Assembly: GCA_946902875.1 (NCBI GenBank)
Contig: OX336336.1
Location: 7,038,545 to 7,102,544 of the forward strand
Source: Nematopogon swammerdamellus
Taxonomy: Eukaryota; Arthropoda; Insecta; Lepidoptera; Adelidae
Length of the DNA stretch: 64,000 bases
Reading direction: 5' to 3'
In this document: positions 41,276-51,600 of the stretch, piece by piece
Layout: every line of letters starts with the position of its first letter
Position numbering within the stretch: the first letter of the stretch is position 1
Translations under genes and position numbers: made by a program
Notes under the pieces: generated by a model
What the model saw: only the letters and a program-made list of their open reading frames with translations
What the model was told of the DNA's origin: nothing
Databases searched by the model: none

Positions 41276-42404
41276 CCTTGCCATTTCATGAGGCAGGGAG
41301 AAACACCATGTTTCCAACCAAGAAACCTATCCAGAACACGCATGTCAGTAGGCTGTAAGCGGCTCGGTCCGCAGCTGTGCCTTCCTCTAATCCTGGCATA
41401 AATAGGTATCATGCCCGCGACAACAGACGGGGAAGAGGGAGGAGTCAGGAGGGACTCGCACAGTTTACAATTAGTTACCCCTGGAGAAATATTTTACATA
41501 CTTGTTTGAGGGCTTAAAATAGGAATTGGGAAAATTATATTTTGGGGAAGTAGGGGAAATAAAATATGTTTAGACGGCTTCTCTCGCGTTATGTTAAATA
41601 AAAATCGGAATTCTTTGTTGAAAGAAAATCAAATAAAATGTTTCATAAAATTTTTATTTCCTCAGATTCCTCAGAATTGTGTTATTTCTAAAATGACAAA
41701 TAAAATACATATCTACAATGAAAATTTTAATTAATTACATGTAAAGGTAGTATTTAATTAAATTAAATATTTAACTGATAATAAGTGCATATAACAGGTA
41801 CTGTACGTTTAACAATATTTCGCCACATGCAGGTCGTAAGAATTCAAGGATTCTGTGAAAGGAACCATTTAAAAAGGTAAAGTCTCCTTTGCGCCTCTTT
41901 ACTGAGAGTTGTACAAAATGTTTGTGGAGCAGTAATTATATTTCAATCTCTCTCTAGGAGGGCTTTTGAAAAATAATTTCTGAGGCGCACTTAAATAAAT
42001 TAGTGGATTAAATTAAATTAAAATCTTCCTCTGAAAATTCAATAATATTATTCCGTTTCATTATAATTACTAAGAGGTCCTTTTCTTTTTCTGAATGGAA
42101 CATTAGACTAATTATCTTTTTGCGATGTTTCTGTATATATGCCCTTATCTTTGTCTTTACTCATCTCATAGTGGACGCCTTTGTTTCTATTCACTCATGT
42201 TACGAGGACGGATAGTAACGTCTCACATACCCTAATTTGAAGAGGGCGATACGGAGATGTGTATACACCTTATGAACGTGTGCGTGCGAAAGGCGAACAA
42301 AACCATTACAGTAATGTTGATGACTAACCGAACATGAAATCGCGAACAATCGCTTGCCTTCGCGTTCATAAACTGGGTAAGATATGTAATTTAATTTATA
42401 AAAG
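41276..42404. other. unassigned
   Basis: No gene seen. The first part (GCCATTTCATGAGGCAGGGAG at 41279) does not match the named repeats. Confidence 0.5.
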
Positions 42405-42490
42405 GCGGAATTAAAGCCTTAAGGCATTGTCTACCAGTCATACCGGGGATCGTAGGTAAGGTTGATGGGTAATAAATAAATTACCTAAGT
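42405..42490 (+). repeat. L-repeat, copy 1
   Basis: 'GGCGGAATTAAAGCCTTAAGGC', 'CTACCAGTCAT', 'GGTTGATGGGTA' recur in order at 43008-43095 (GGTGGACTTAAAGCC, TGCCAGTCAT, GTAGGTGGGTA). Confidence 0.55.
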
Positions 42491-43007
42491 GAAATAAAAA
42501 TAATATTAAACTTACTTATATTTTTAAAACACAAATAAATACATTCATTGCATACATTCTCATGAACATATAAACAATTTCTACAATTTGTGATAATCCA
42601 TCCAAAAGTTTGCGCACGGTGAAGCAAACATTGTTCGCTTAATTGCTATTATTCATTAATATTTCAGTACGGCATTCACTTATTTATTATAATATTCTCA
42701 AGGTTTTTTCTTCGATCTCGTGGCGTTCTGACCCATTCTCAGGACCCACTGTCAAAAAGAAAAAAAAATTGTGGTGTTTCGACTCATTTACATTTAATTT
42801 TGAGTGGCGTTCTGACCCACTTACCAGAATACACAGATACAGTAAGTGAACTTCCTTTGTGGCAATTTGGAAACGTCCTATCATTTCTGCTGCCCTGGTA
42901 CTTTATTTCCCATTCCCAGCTTACCAAGAAGTCTTCGGGTTTCCACTTTAATTACGGTGACTGTATTCTGACCATTTCAATACTTTATTGCACAAAAAAT
43001 AACAAAA

Positions 43008-43095
43008 GGTGGACTTAAAGCCTAAATGCATATCTGCCAGTCATGCCTAAGATTGTGAGTAGTGTAGGTGGGTAGGGCGAGAAATTAAATGAGAG
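43008..43095 (+). repeat. L-repeat, copy 2
   Basis: See the copy at 42405-42490. Same order of conserved segments, about 600 bp away, same orientation. Confidence 0.55.
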
Positions 43096-43129
43096 ATTTT
43101 TTTCTTTTAAATAGTATAAAAATCCTTAT

Positions 43130-43372
43130 CCTTACCTATAATAAAATCCAACGTCTGCTTTCTGTCTGAGTGTCTGAGTGTATGTCTGTCTGTCCGCTTA
43201 TAACTCGAGAACCACTGAACCGATTTTAATAAAACAAAATTCTACGGATAGCTTGATTCTTCCCATCAACTATAGGCTACTTACTATCACGCTAAATGGC
43301 TTATGAGGTTAGCAGTGAAGTGAAATATGAGAGCGGGCGGAGCGGCGGGCACAGCTTGTATACAATAAAACA
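43130..43372 (+). repeat. M-repeat, copy 1
   Basis: 'ACCTATAATAAAATCCAACG' to 'GAGCGGGCGGAGCGGCGGGCACAGCTTGT' is almost identical to 55573-55800. 63960-64000 shows the same end inverted. The CGGGCGGAGCCGCGGGCACAGCTTG terminus is typical of lepidopteran interspersed repeats; possibly Helitron-derived. Confidence 0.8.
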
Positions 43373-43550
43373 TAAATAATAATAATAACATACAACTAAA
43401 CACATTTATTAATTACTTATGTTATATTTATGTTTTTCTGAAAATTAAGAATTTGAATTTTTTGTTGTTTTTTGTTGTTGTGTTGTTTAATCTGATATAC
43501 ACTCCGGAAAAAAAACATAGCACCAAAGATTCGTATATACAATCTTTTGG

Positions 43551-43740
43551 TAGTGCAGTTGGGAATGAAAAAGTAAGGCTCTTTAAAATTCCATTGTGCA
43601 CTACTACTCAGTAGTGCAAACGGGAGGAAATAATTCCAAACGACACTACCGGTTTCGCAGCTTGTAGTACAGTAGTGCAGATGGGAAAAAAATTCCAAAC
43701 AGCACTACTGGTAGTGCAGCTTGGTAGTGCAGAGTGGAAG
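43551..43740. repeat. array of short hairpin units (TAGTGCA...GCACTA)
   Basis: Three units, 43551-43609, 43612-43650 and 43673-43710, each start TAGTGCA(G/A), have TGGGAA and AATTCCA in mirror positions and close with (G/A)CACTAC. A fourth is partial (43712-43740). Confidence 0.7.
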
Positions 43741-43759
43741 GAACGGTTTATTTGAACGA

Positions 43760-43865
43760 TGTATCCAAATAGAAGTATTCTATACTGGTTTTGTATGTTT
43801 ACTGTGCTGAAAATTCAGCACAGTAAACATACAACACCAGTATAGAATACTTCTATTTAGATACA
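43760..43865. repeat. near-perfect 106-bp palindrome
   Basis: Arms of 52 bp (43760-43811 and 43814-43865) match at 50 positions and are separated by two bases. The centre reads GCTGAAAATTCAGC. Confidence 0.93.
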
Positions 43866-43915
43866 TAGTTCATAATAAACTAAATATTTTTTTAATAAAG
43901 TTTAAGTTTTACATA

Positions 43916-44831
43916 GGGCACACTAAAAGTTTCCGGAATTGGCCACTTACATAAACAATATTTAAACAGTAATTACAACATTTGAAAATGGAACTCTTTG
44001 GCTGTAGAATGCAGTTTGTTTCATCTGACTGTCAATTGTTTTTCCATTGTGGCGCCATTTTAAAAATTGCGTGTCTACATTAACATAAATTTAACCCGGG
44101 AAAATTTTCGTAGTATAATTTTCTACGATTTTAAGTGTAATTTGACAGCTCATTAGAGCCTCGCTCGGCTTCAATCTGCTTTTGGCGATGAAGCACCATG
44201 CAAGACGACTATTTATTGCTGGTTTGCAGAATTCAAGTGCGGTCGTGTCAATCTCAGTGACGAATCTCGCGATGGTCGCCCGTTCACCGCTGTGAACAAC
44301 AAAAACATCGATGCTGTGCGCCGTATGATCGAAACAGACAGGCATGTGACCTACCATGAGATTCGGGCATCTTTAGACTTAAGCATGAGTCAAATACAAT
44401 CAATCCTACACAAACAGTTGGGTGTGAGAAAGCTGTGCTCGCGGTGGATCCCACACAATTTGACCGAGGCTCAAAAAACGCACCGCGTCACTTGGTGCAA
44501 TGCCATGCTTACCAGATTCAACAAAGGCGCTTCAAATTTGGTGTGGGACATAGTAACAGGTGACGGCACCTTGTGACCTTTTTCTGTTCCAAAAAATTAA
44601 GAACCATTTACGCGGTCAACGATTTTCATCACCAGAAGAGGCTGTCGAAGAATATGAAAAATACGTTTCTGGGGTCACCACGGAGGAGTGGCACAAAAGT
44701 TTTCAAAATTGGTTTAATCGTATGAAAAAGTGCATTTACGCAAAGGGAGAATATTTTGAGAAACAATAAATTCATTTTTGACCTTTAATAGTATTTTATT
44801 CTTATTAATTCCGGAAACTTTTAGTGTGCCC
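43916..44831 (+). mobile_element. mariner-family transposon, internally deleted
   Basis: Terminal inverted repeats: GGGCACACTAAAAGTTTCCG followed by GAATT at 43916-43940, and the perfect complement at 44807-44831. TA precedes the left end, the typical mariner target. The right flank is CACGTA, so the TA duplication is not clean there. It contains a broken transposase gene. At about 916 bp against the usual 1.3 kb it has lost roughly 380 bp. Confidence 0.88.
44157..44769 (+). pseudogene. mariner transposase, central catalytic region deleted
   Basis: First part (44157-44576, one frame): LARLQSAFGDEAPCKTTIYC, WFAEFKCGRVNLSDESRDGRP, the paired helix-turn-helix (NIDAVRRMIETD, SQIQSILHKQLGVRK), WIPHNLTEAQK, and WDIVTGDG holding the first catalytic aspartate. 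It shifts frame by one base into APCDLFLFQKIKNHLRGQRF, with the third aspartate, and ends YAKGEYFEKQ at 44766 before TAA. The segment with the second aspartate (HDN-type) is gone, so no active DD34D site can form. The N-terminal methionine region is also lost: TAG lies in frame at 44154. Confidence 0.88.
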
Positions 44832-44954
44832 CACGTATTATCTCATAGCTACAGATAGGTAACTGGTAACTGGCCATTTTCTATTCGATATTAAGAAAAA
44901 TAACTTCATGTCACATTTTTTTCTGAACAATTTGGTCACATTTTATTTTATATA

Positions 44955-45180
44955 TTATATATTTTTATCCGACTTCCAAAAAAGGAGGAGGTTCTCAATT
45001 CGTCTGTATGTTTTTTTTTTATTTTTTTTTATTTTTTTGTATGTTTGTTACGCGATTTCTCCGTCAATTGAAGGCCGATTTAGAAAATTCTTTTTTTGTT
45101 AGTTAGGTCATACTTCCGAGGTGGTCCCATTTCAATTTTATCGAAATTGGTTCAGTGGTTTTCGAAAAACCGCCAACCTT
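44955..45180 (+). repeat. lepidopteran interspersed repeat (CCGACTTCCAAAAAAGGAGG)
   Basis: 'ATCCGACTTCCAAAAAAGG', 'GGTTCTCAATTCGTCTGTATG', a T-rich run, 'GATTTCTCCGTCAATTG' and 'GAAATTGGTTCAGTGG' follow the order of a repeat common in lepidopteran genomes. A degraded start also lies near 30147. Confidence 0.6.
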
Positions 45181-45892
45181 AAATGCGTAACCAAACTTAA
45201 ATGCGTATTGGCCTGAAGTTCGGCCGCTTGACTGCGCATGTATAGTCAAATAAAATATTCAATCAAATATTTTGCCAGAAAATTTATAAAATTATTACAT
45301 TATCATTTGCAGATAAAAAAAGAGTCTTGCTTTATATTATTTTGATATATTATTGTATTAAATTATGTTTGTGCAAACCGATGTATCGATCATGGTTAAA
45401 ACCGGTTTGAAATTACGACGTGTTGGTGTTGTTTGGGCGACCCCGGTAAACGCACTTCGCCAATAAACATTTATCATGCTAGCACCACACATAGCTGTAT
45501 GTACACAAATATTTGGTAAACATTTCCGTTTCGTCTCCTTCTAGTGGCTTGGTTAGAGTGAGATAAAACTAAAATGTTTGCTACAATCACGAATACGAAT
45601 AAACATGTGTGAAACCACCATTAGTAGAAAATCTACCGCGACACTACGGAAGAAACAAATAAATAGTGAGTGACTGTACAATGGCGCACGCACAGATGAG
45701 AGGGGGGCGTGCGCGGGCGACAGGACGCGGGCGGCGACGGCGCTCGGTCGTATCCTAGCAACGCGGGGGAGCGCGGTAGGGTGCGCCGATACCCCCTTTG
45801 CACACCTCCTGTTCTCCCCCCCTCTGCCCTAATAATCGTCTTTTGCGCAGACACACGGGCGCATCTCACAGCCGCATTTAAGTTTGGTTTCT
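45181..45892. other. unassigned, with a GC/CpG island
   Basis: 45680-45800 is strongly GC- and CpG-rich (GCGCGGGCGACAGGACGCGGG). ATGGCGCACGCACAG at 45680 could start a frame but runs into low-complexity codons. No gene called. Confidence 0.4.
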
Positions 45893-46023
45893 ACTGTAAC
45901 CTTCAGCAAAACTTGTGATGTGGTCGTTTTCGGCAATTTTCAGTTTGATAAATTAGTATGGTGTGTGGTTACCTTCAGCAAAACTTTTGTGATGTGGACT
46001 TATTCAGCAATTTGCAGTCTGAC
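45893..46023 (+). repeat. tandem duplication, about 70-bp unit, two copies
   Basis: 'AACCTTCAGCAAAACTTGTG', 'ATGTGGTCGTTTTCGGCAAT', 'TTCAGTTTGA' at 45897 repeat as 'TACCTTCAGCAAAACTTTTG', 'ATGTGGACTTATTCAGCAAT', 'TTGCAGTCTGA' at 45968. Confidence 0.75.
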
Positions 46024-46363
46024 ACATATGGCGAATAATTCTGTACCACTTCAATGGATTTCGATTATTCTTTTTTATGTAATATTACTAATAAAATTAA
46101 AACAAATAATGAAAGACAATAAAGTATTCAAATGGTCAGAATACAGTCAAGCTGGGAATGGGAAATAAAGTACCAGGGCAGCAGAAATGATAGGAGGTTT
46201 GCAAATTGCCACAAAGGAAGTTCACTTACTGTAGGTATCTGTGTATTCTGGTAAGTGGGTCAGAACGCCACTCAAAATTAAATGTAAATGGGTCGAAACA
46301 CCACAATTTTTTTTTCTTTTTGACAGTGGGTCCTGAGAATGGGTCAGAACGCCACGAGATCGT

Positions 46364-47052
46364 TTTTTCGACGATCCCACAGAACAATTACAATTAAAAT
46401 ATTAGAAGAAAGTCTTAATTTTGAAAATCAGAACGGCTCTACATGCGATTACGAGCAAAGGCCTTCGTTCGTCTCCTTCATACTGTCATGCTCTTCAGAT
46501 GTGAACTCATCACGGTGCTACTCGTATTACGCAAGATCAAGCTCTATTGATGTTAAACCAGCCATAGTCTGAGTTGGATGTACTTCAGATAATTACTAGC
46601 GCTCAGTAAGATTAACCTGAAACTGGTCCGTTAATGACCGCAATCATTAATTGGAGGTGTCCCGTGGGCAGAGATAGCCCGTGCGTCAGGCACTCTGGGA
46701 ATCCAACTGTCGAAGTGAAGGATAACCTTGTGCCGAAGGATTAAAGTCTAAACTCGAATGGAAAAATTAGGGTTATCGTGCAGAGCTGATAGCGAGCAGA
46801 GAATAAAGCAAAAGCAACTTTATGGAGAAGCTTTATGAAATTGATTTGAATGGTAGAGGAGTAATATGTGAAAAAGAAATGGAACACACGTAAAATTTAC
46901 TTCTATTAATTAAGACGTAAAGTCTAATGGCTCTATTGATGAATTGGACAAATAAGACATTCTGAGTCAGACAGCCTTGTGCGAGGGATTTTGTGAGTTT
47001 CCTAGTTTCGTATCGTCACAAACAGATTATAACGGCAATAATTTTGTTACAG
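46364..47052. other. unassigned
   Basis: Nothing recognised. Confidence 0.5.
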
Positions 47053-47134
47053 GTGCACCTTCAATGATGCTGTGCTAGTGTTCTGTTGAATAACTGGACT
47101 GTGAGTTGGATTGGACTCGTTCGTCGTTTTATTG
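47053..47134 (+). other. possible untranslated exon between splice consensus sites
   Basis: TTTTGTTACAG (AG at 47051-47052) and ATTG|GTAAGT (GT at 47135-47136) bracket 82 nt. All three frames contain stops, so it could only be a UTR or non-coding RNA exon. Confidence 0.22.
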
Positions 47135-47902
47135 GTAAGTGAGCATTTAAATGAAACTTGAAAAATTGCGTGATTTTAACTCACCTCACACATTCACGGG
47201 TTCAGCGTGGAAAGTCAGCAAAAGTGACAAAATTTTATAGCCATACATACATCGTTTGCCGTAACAAGACCCTCGTGACGTTTATTAATGTAGGACAGTG
47301 ATGAACCAATTGTGATATTTTAATTAACGTTAATATTAAATTTTAATGGTTTTTACAATTTAATAATATTTAACTGGATTTTGGGGCCTTTAATATTTTA
47401 GATTTTGTGTTGATATGAAACTGTGATCCATACTCTAAATCAAAATTTATTTTAATTAATTTAATCTGTTGATTGAACATGAAGTATTTTTTTCCACGAA
47501 AAATGAGGTAATTTATAGATAAATGGTATATGTAATATTAATATAGATTTAAAAGTCTTTGCAACTCTTGTCTTACCGGATCTTCTATGTCCGTGTAATC
47601 GAACCGGATTGTAAAAACAAAATTCGACAAATTCAAGCGTAGTGTACTACTATATCAATGATGAATAAAGAATAAAAATAATATAAAAATGTGAAAATTT
47701 ATAAAATATACTTTGTATCGATGGTGTAAAAGTAAACAAATAAATAAATAACATAAGATCTAATTTTGCATAACACTGATAGCACATAATATGTACATAA
47801 TGGTCAACTGAACCTCTCATGATGACCTCAGTTAATAGTTCTCCACTTCTGAAGAATTTGGAAACATTCTGTATTCATTCATAAAGTATATATTCCGATA
47901 TA
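47135..47902. other. unassigned, AT-rich
   Basis: Nothing recognised. Confidence 0.5.
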
Positions 47903-48052
47903 TGGATAGCGCGACATGTGGCATCGTTTCATCTACGAGTAGTGTCTAACGATGCCCATGAACATTGTGTGATGCACGGAGATTGCGAATGCCATGCCAG
48001 CCTGACAGGGGCCTTTTCACGCCCCTTTTGAAAAACCCCAGGCTGTACATGG
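47903..48052 (-). mobile_element. LINE-D 3' end, minus strand
   Basis: Inverted 'GACGCCC-type' 3' UTR and C-terminal segment: 'GTGTCTAACGATGCCCATG', 'GCGAATGCCATGCCAGCC', 'TTTTCACGCCCCTTTTG' on plus. Confidence 0.75.
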
Positions 48053-48324
48053 GGCGGGGAGCGGGAGTGCGTATGTACCTATTTATAGTTTTATCACACG
48101 CGTGGTCGCACCACCACCGCAGCAGCCGGTGCAGTGTATGCGTATAAGCGCACAATTAAAACAACAAGTGCAAGCAAGTGTCGCTGGCTGCACCGCATAT
48201 ATGAATGATGCCTTTTGAAATTATTCAGATAGAAAGCATAATGACGTCACAGCGACGAACGATATGGGTTGATATGGGATTTGTCGAGTTTGTTGACAGG
48301 GACCGGGGACGTAAACTTAGTTGT
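48053..48324. other. unassigned
   Basis: Short interval between two LINE-D ends in opposite orientation; nothing recognised. Confidence 0.45.
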
Positions 48325-48465
48325 ACTATTCTAGAGGGGCGTGAATGGCGCCTGTCAGGCCGGCATGTCATTCGCAACCCCCGCATGTGACCGAGTGTCC
48401 TTGGCCGTCATTAGACACCCTATGGGTGGCTCGGCGCCACATGTCAGATATGGAGGAAATTTTTT
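48325..48465 (+). mobile_element. LINE-D 3' end
   Basis: 'AGAGGGGCGTGAATGG', 'CCTGTCAGGCCGGCATG', 'TTAGACACCCTATGGGTGG'. The A tail is degraded. Confidence 0.75.
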
Positions 48466-48504
48466 TTAGGTTTATTTTTCTTACTATTAATTATTTTAAT
48501 ATAA

Positions 48505-48620
48505 ATTGAACAGTTTTACGTGAATTTCGAACCATGACCACCCTCAACGTTTGAGCGGTCATTCATCCAAAGCACGGTCGCGCCCGGTGTGCTTAACTTA
48601 GTGAATCGAACGTCGATGTT
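48505..48620 (-). mobile_element. 5S-headed SINE fragment
   Basis: On the minus strand: GACGTTCGATTCACTAAGTT, then AAGCACACCGGGCGCGACCG, TGCTTTGGATGAATGACCGC and GGTCATGGTTCGAAATTCAC, ending in CGTAAAACTG. This follows 5S rRNA from about position 38 to 87 (TCGATCACCGAAGTTAAGCA...TTGGATGGGTGACCGC). Here the 5S part extends further 5' than in 8301 and no tRNA A box is joined, so it is the purer 5S head. The body beyond AAAACTG is missing. Confidence 0.75.
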
Positions 48621-49184
48621 TAGCACAACCAAGATATAAGGCTGTAAAATTTTAATAAAAAATTATTACTTATGAACAGTTCATTATTTCAACACATTAC
48701 GTTTAGATTATTTCAATAGATACGGCAATAAGAGACTTAAACTCTATTGCAGATGAAGTTATTATCACTCGAAACAGCAAAACTACAAATAACAATACTC
48801 CACGCCTGAGCTGTCTCGAGTGAGTTAGGTCCGTAAAGAAACAAAGCAAATTCTTCGCCTCTTTCCATCAATGCCTATTTTCAGAGGTTCTTAAGTAAGT
48901 TTAATTGCTCCGAGGGCCAGGAAATGCTCATACAATAAAAATACGATTCGATCGCAGACGACTATGAACGAGTTCAAACATAGTATAGGTATAATAATTG
49001 TAACCTGTACCAATAGGTCAGAACTATCGCACATAGTGGAAGGACCTAAGTGCCGCATCAATAAATCTTCAATTGAACGCGTGATATTGTAAGTAATAAA
49101 AACTGTTTTCCATCGTATTTATAACTATTATGTAAAAAAAGTTAAATTACGAAATAAAAAAATAAAACGACCCTTTAAACTTCA
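48621..49184. other. unassigned
   Basis: Nothing recognised. Confidence 0.5.
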
Positions 49185-49290
49185 AAATTAATTTTCGTTT
49201 ACTTACTTAAAGGAGTCGGGGGACCGCAAAGTAAATAAAATATAAAAACTCAGAGCTGGTATAATTTATTAAAAGCTCTTAAAAAAAGCG
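49185..49290 (+). repeat. F-hairpin internal fragment
   Basis: 'TTTTCGTTTACTTACTTAAAGG', 'GTCGGGGGACCGCAAAGTAAA', 'ACTCAGAGCTGG' match one arm and loop of the F-hairpin. Confidence 0.7.
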
Positions 49291-49494
49291 CATGCAAATC
49301 GGTCAACTTTTTTTAAAGATAATTAATTCTCTCAGCGGCCGGACTATAACATTTTTCATCGCGATATAACGCTTCTATACGTCTAGTTCGGTGGTAGGTA
49401 CAACAAATGTGACGGCGAGAGGGTTGCGCGGCACTGTAGCGAGCGTTGCACCAACCGAGAAGCGAGTCAATAATTCACAGTGTAATCCCCCACG

Positions 49495-49577
49495 CAGGGT
49501 TGCCAGATGTCCGGCTTTGGACCGGACAGCCCGGTTTTTTAACCCCCGACGCAAAAAACGGAGGGGTGTTATAAGTT

Positions 49578-49618
<41 letters not shown>

Positions 49619-50367
49619 TGTCTGTGGCATCGTAGCTCCCAAACGGATGGACCGATTTGGATGCGGTTTTTTTTATTAGGAAGCTTGTTTAATCGGGATG
49701 GTTCTTAGCTATGTTTGTAATCAAGTAATCAAGTAATTAAGTAATAAAAAAAATTATTATCTTAAAAAGTGGACCGATTTTCATGCGGTTTCTTTTAAAA
49801 AGCTTGAAATAAAAGTTAAATTACAAATTTAAAAAACCCCCGACCCTTAAAAAGCAAAAAATAATTTCCGTTTACTTACTTAAAGGAGTCGGGGGACCGC
49901 TAAGTAAATAAAATATAAAACTCAGAGCTGCGCGGGAATTTACTTAGCGGTCTCCCGACTCCTTTAAGTAAGTAAACGGAAATTATTTTTTGCTTTTTAA
50001 GGGTCGGGGGTTTTTTAAATTTGTAATTTAATTGAGGCTTGTGTTCGGTCTACAAAATAAGAAAAAACCGGACACAGAACGTCCGGTTTTTCTTCACGCA
50101 AATATTTACTTTTTTTTGACAACATTTGAATACTAATCTAACTGTGTTCTTCGATTTTACAATCAGTTCGATCAATTCAACCTTTTTATTTATTACTCTC
50201 CCATTTATTTTCGAAAGTAAAGGCTATGAATCATTTTGTAGGTAACTACTTGAAAATCAATCCCCCCTTTCATTTTTTATGAAACATTTGTAGTACTTGA
50301 AAAAGCAAAGGCCCAAACATTTGACGAAAAATGTCCGGTTTTTTCATCTGAGCCATTGGCAACCCTG
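49495..50367. mobile_element. hAT-like non-autonomous element carrying an F-hairpin
   Basis: CAGGGTTGCCA at 49495 and TGGCAACCCTG ending 50367 are 11-bp perfect terminal repeats of hAT type (CAGNG...). CCACG precedes the left end (49490-49494) and follows the right end (50368-50372). Subterminal TGTCCGG and CCGGTTTTT motifs occur at both ends. 5-bp duplications are shorter than the 8 bp usual for hAT, so the assignment is tentative. The F-hairpin accounts for more than half of its length. Confidence 0.7.
49538..50027 (+). mobile_element. F-hairpin element, complete
   Basis: TTAACCCCCGACGCAAAAAA at the left, GTCGGGGGTTTTTTAA at the right, a GT array at 49583-49618, 'GTGGCATCGTAGCTCCC' and the long terminal hairpin (arms about 49820-49915 and 49937-50033). 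It provides the uninterrupted reference for 11201-13437. Confidence 0.8.
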
Positions 50368-50504
50368 CCACGAGAGAGACAGTGCACTCACTGAGCCACT
50401 GATATCCTCGCCGACTGTGATGGCACGTTCGTCATGTGTACTCAGAGAACTCGGTTCAATCTCAGAACAAGAGACAGTTCTCTGTCAGCCGTCGCGACGG
50501 TAGA

Positions 50505-50600
50505 GTGATCCTGAGAAGGGGCCATACGTTTGGCCCGAAACGCAGAGCCATGTAGCTCGGTCGGAGACGACCGTGAATGTTTTACAGCCACGGTAATTTA
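50505..50600 (+). repeat. H-repeat half (TTTGGCCCGAAACG)
   Basis: 'GGGGCCATACGTTTGGCCCG', 'CAGAGCCATGTAGCTCGG', 'GAGACGACCGTGAATG' match one arm of the hairpin at 63714-63815; 'CACGGTAATTTAAA' follows in both. Confidence 0.6.
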
Positions 50601-50614
50601 AAAGCCATATAATA

Positions 50615-50755
50615 TGAGCGTCCTTCAAGAGGGGCGTGAATGGGCACCTGTCAGGCCGGCATGGCATTCGCAAACCCCGCATACGACCGAATGTCCATGG
50701 TCGTCGTTAGACACCGTATGGGTGGCTCGGTGCCATATGTCGCGCTTTCAATAAC
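50615..50755 (+). mobile_element. LINE-D 3' end
   Basis: 'TTCAAGAGGGGCGTGAATGG', 'TGTCAGGCCGGCATGGCATT', 'CGACCGAATGTCCATGG', then an (AT)n run at 50760-50779. Confidence 0.8.
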
Positions 50756-51049
50756 AATAATATATATATATATATATATGCTATCCTATCCTAAATTTGT
50801 AGAAATAATAAACAAATATTTTTAAAATAGCTGTTGCCCGCGACTTCGTACGCGTGAATAACCGAACATGAAAATTATTATTGCAGAACAACATGAAGAT
50901 TCATCATTTGTGATACTAAATCTTAAAAAGAAAACAGTTAAACTGGTTAATTCTAACGCTGAAAAGATTTCTAACCTAGGTAGATAGCATATAAGGTAAT
51001 TTGAACTTTAGGATCGGGCAAGTGACCAAGTGGCTTTTTTCAGTATGCA
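50756..51049. other. (AT)n run and G-repeat start
   Basis: (TA)n at 50760-50779. 'AGCTGTTGCCCGCGACTTCG' at 50829 is a G-repeat start. The rest is unassigned. Confidence 0.5.
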
Positions 51050-51240
51050 ATCTGACATGGTTGATAGATATCATCACCTACTACACCCGTGATGTCAGCC
51101 CATAACACCTTTGTGAACTCGGTGGCATGTCAGTGCTTCACTTTGGCCGTGCCGGCTACACTGAACTGGACGTAAAACGCGAACTATTTACATAGCCGCT
51201 TCGTCCGACCTTCATTCAGTTAGGCTCTGTGGTTGGTGGT
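51050..51240 (-). mobile_element. SINE-B, 3' half, diverged
   Basis: 'CTGACATGGTTG', 'CCGTGATGTCAGCCCATAAC', 'GCCGGCTACACTGAACTGG', 'CGACCTTCATTCAG' in inverted order. Confidence 0.75.
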
Positions 51241-51600
51241 CCAAATGTTTGAAACTAGAGCACACTTTACCGCTTCCGAGCTCATATGTGTTTCCACAGA
51301 GAGCCGTATAGCGTAGGTAGTCCCTCTATAAAATTCCGTGATGGCGGAAAGTCATTAAGGCCACTCTTAACACTCTCGCGAGGTCGCTCGCGGGCGGAGC
51401 CGCGGCATAACCGCACCGCGTCAGTACTAATTCAGACAAGCGAACTCACTTAGCTTCGCCTTAAAAATAGCTTTAGCATCCGCCTGAGACTGCGGCAGGC
51501 GAATATGAGGACAGACGGGCCCCTTTGGCGAAAATTTTTCTTTATCGTGCTCTAGGAGGCCATTCTTTTTGTTTATGCTCGGCCCCTTGCATAGATAATT
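51241..51600. other. unassigned
   Basis: Nothing recognised. Confidence 0.45.

Larger units (their letters stand above)
42713..46363. mobile_element. 3.65-kb block bounded by long inverted repeats
   Basis: 42713-42984 and 46116-46363 are inverted copies of very high identity (CGATCTCGTGGCGTTCTGAC at one end, GTCAGAACGCCACGAGATCG at the other). The left arm has about 35 bp more. Each arm contains GTGGCGTTCTGACCCA twice. The block encloses repeats, a palindrome and a mariner, but no transposase able to move the whole. Either the arms are TIRs of a larger element or the same MITE inserted twice. Confidence 0.6.

Noticed and set aside
43416..43698. 93-codon minus-strand frame
   Set aside because: Its codons derive from the mirror-unit array and flanking AT-rich DNA. 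No domain.
45633..45918. Overlapping open frames in the GC island
   Set aside because: Both strands are open because of GC bias. Residue composition (R, G, P) is low complexity.
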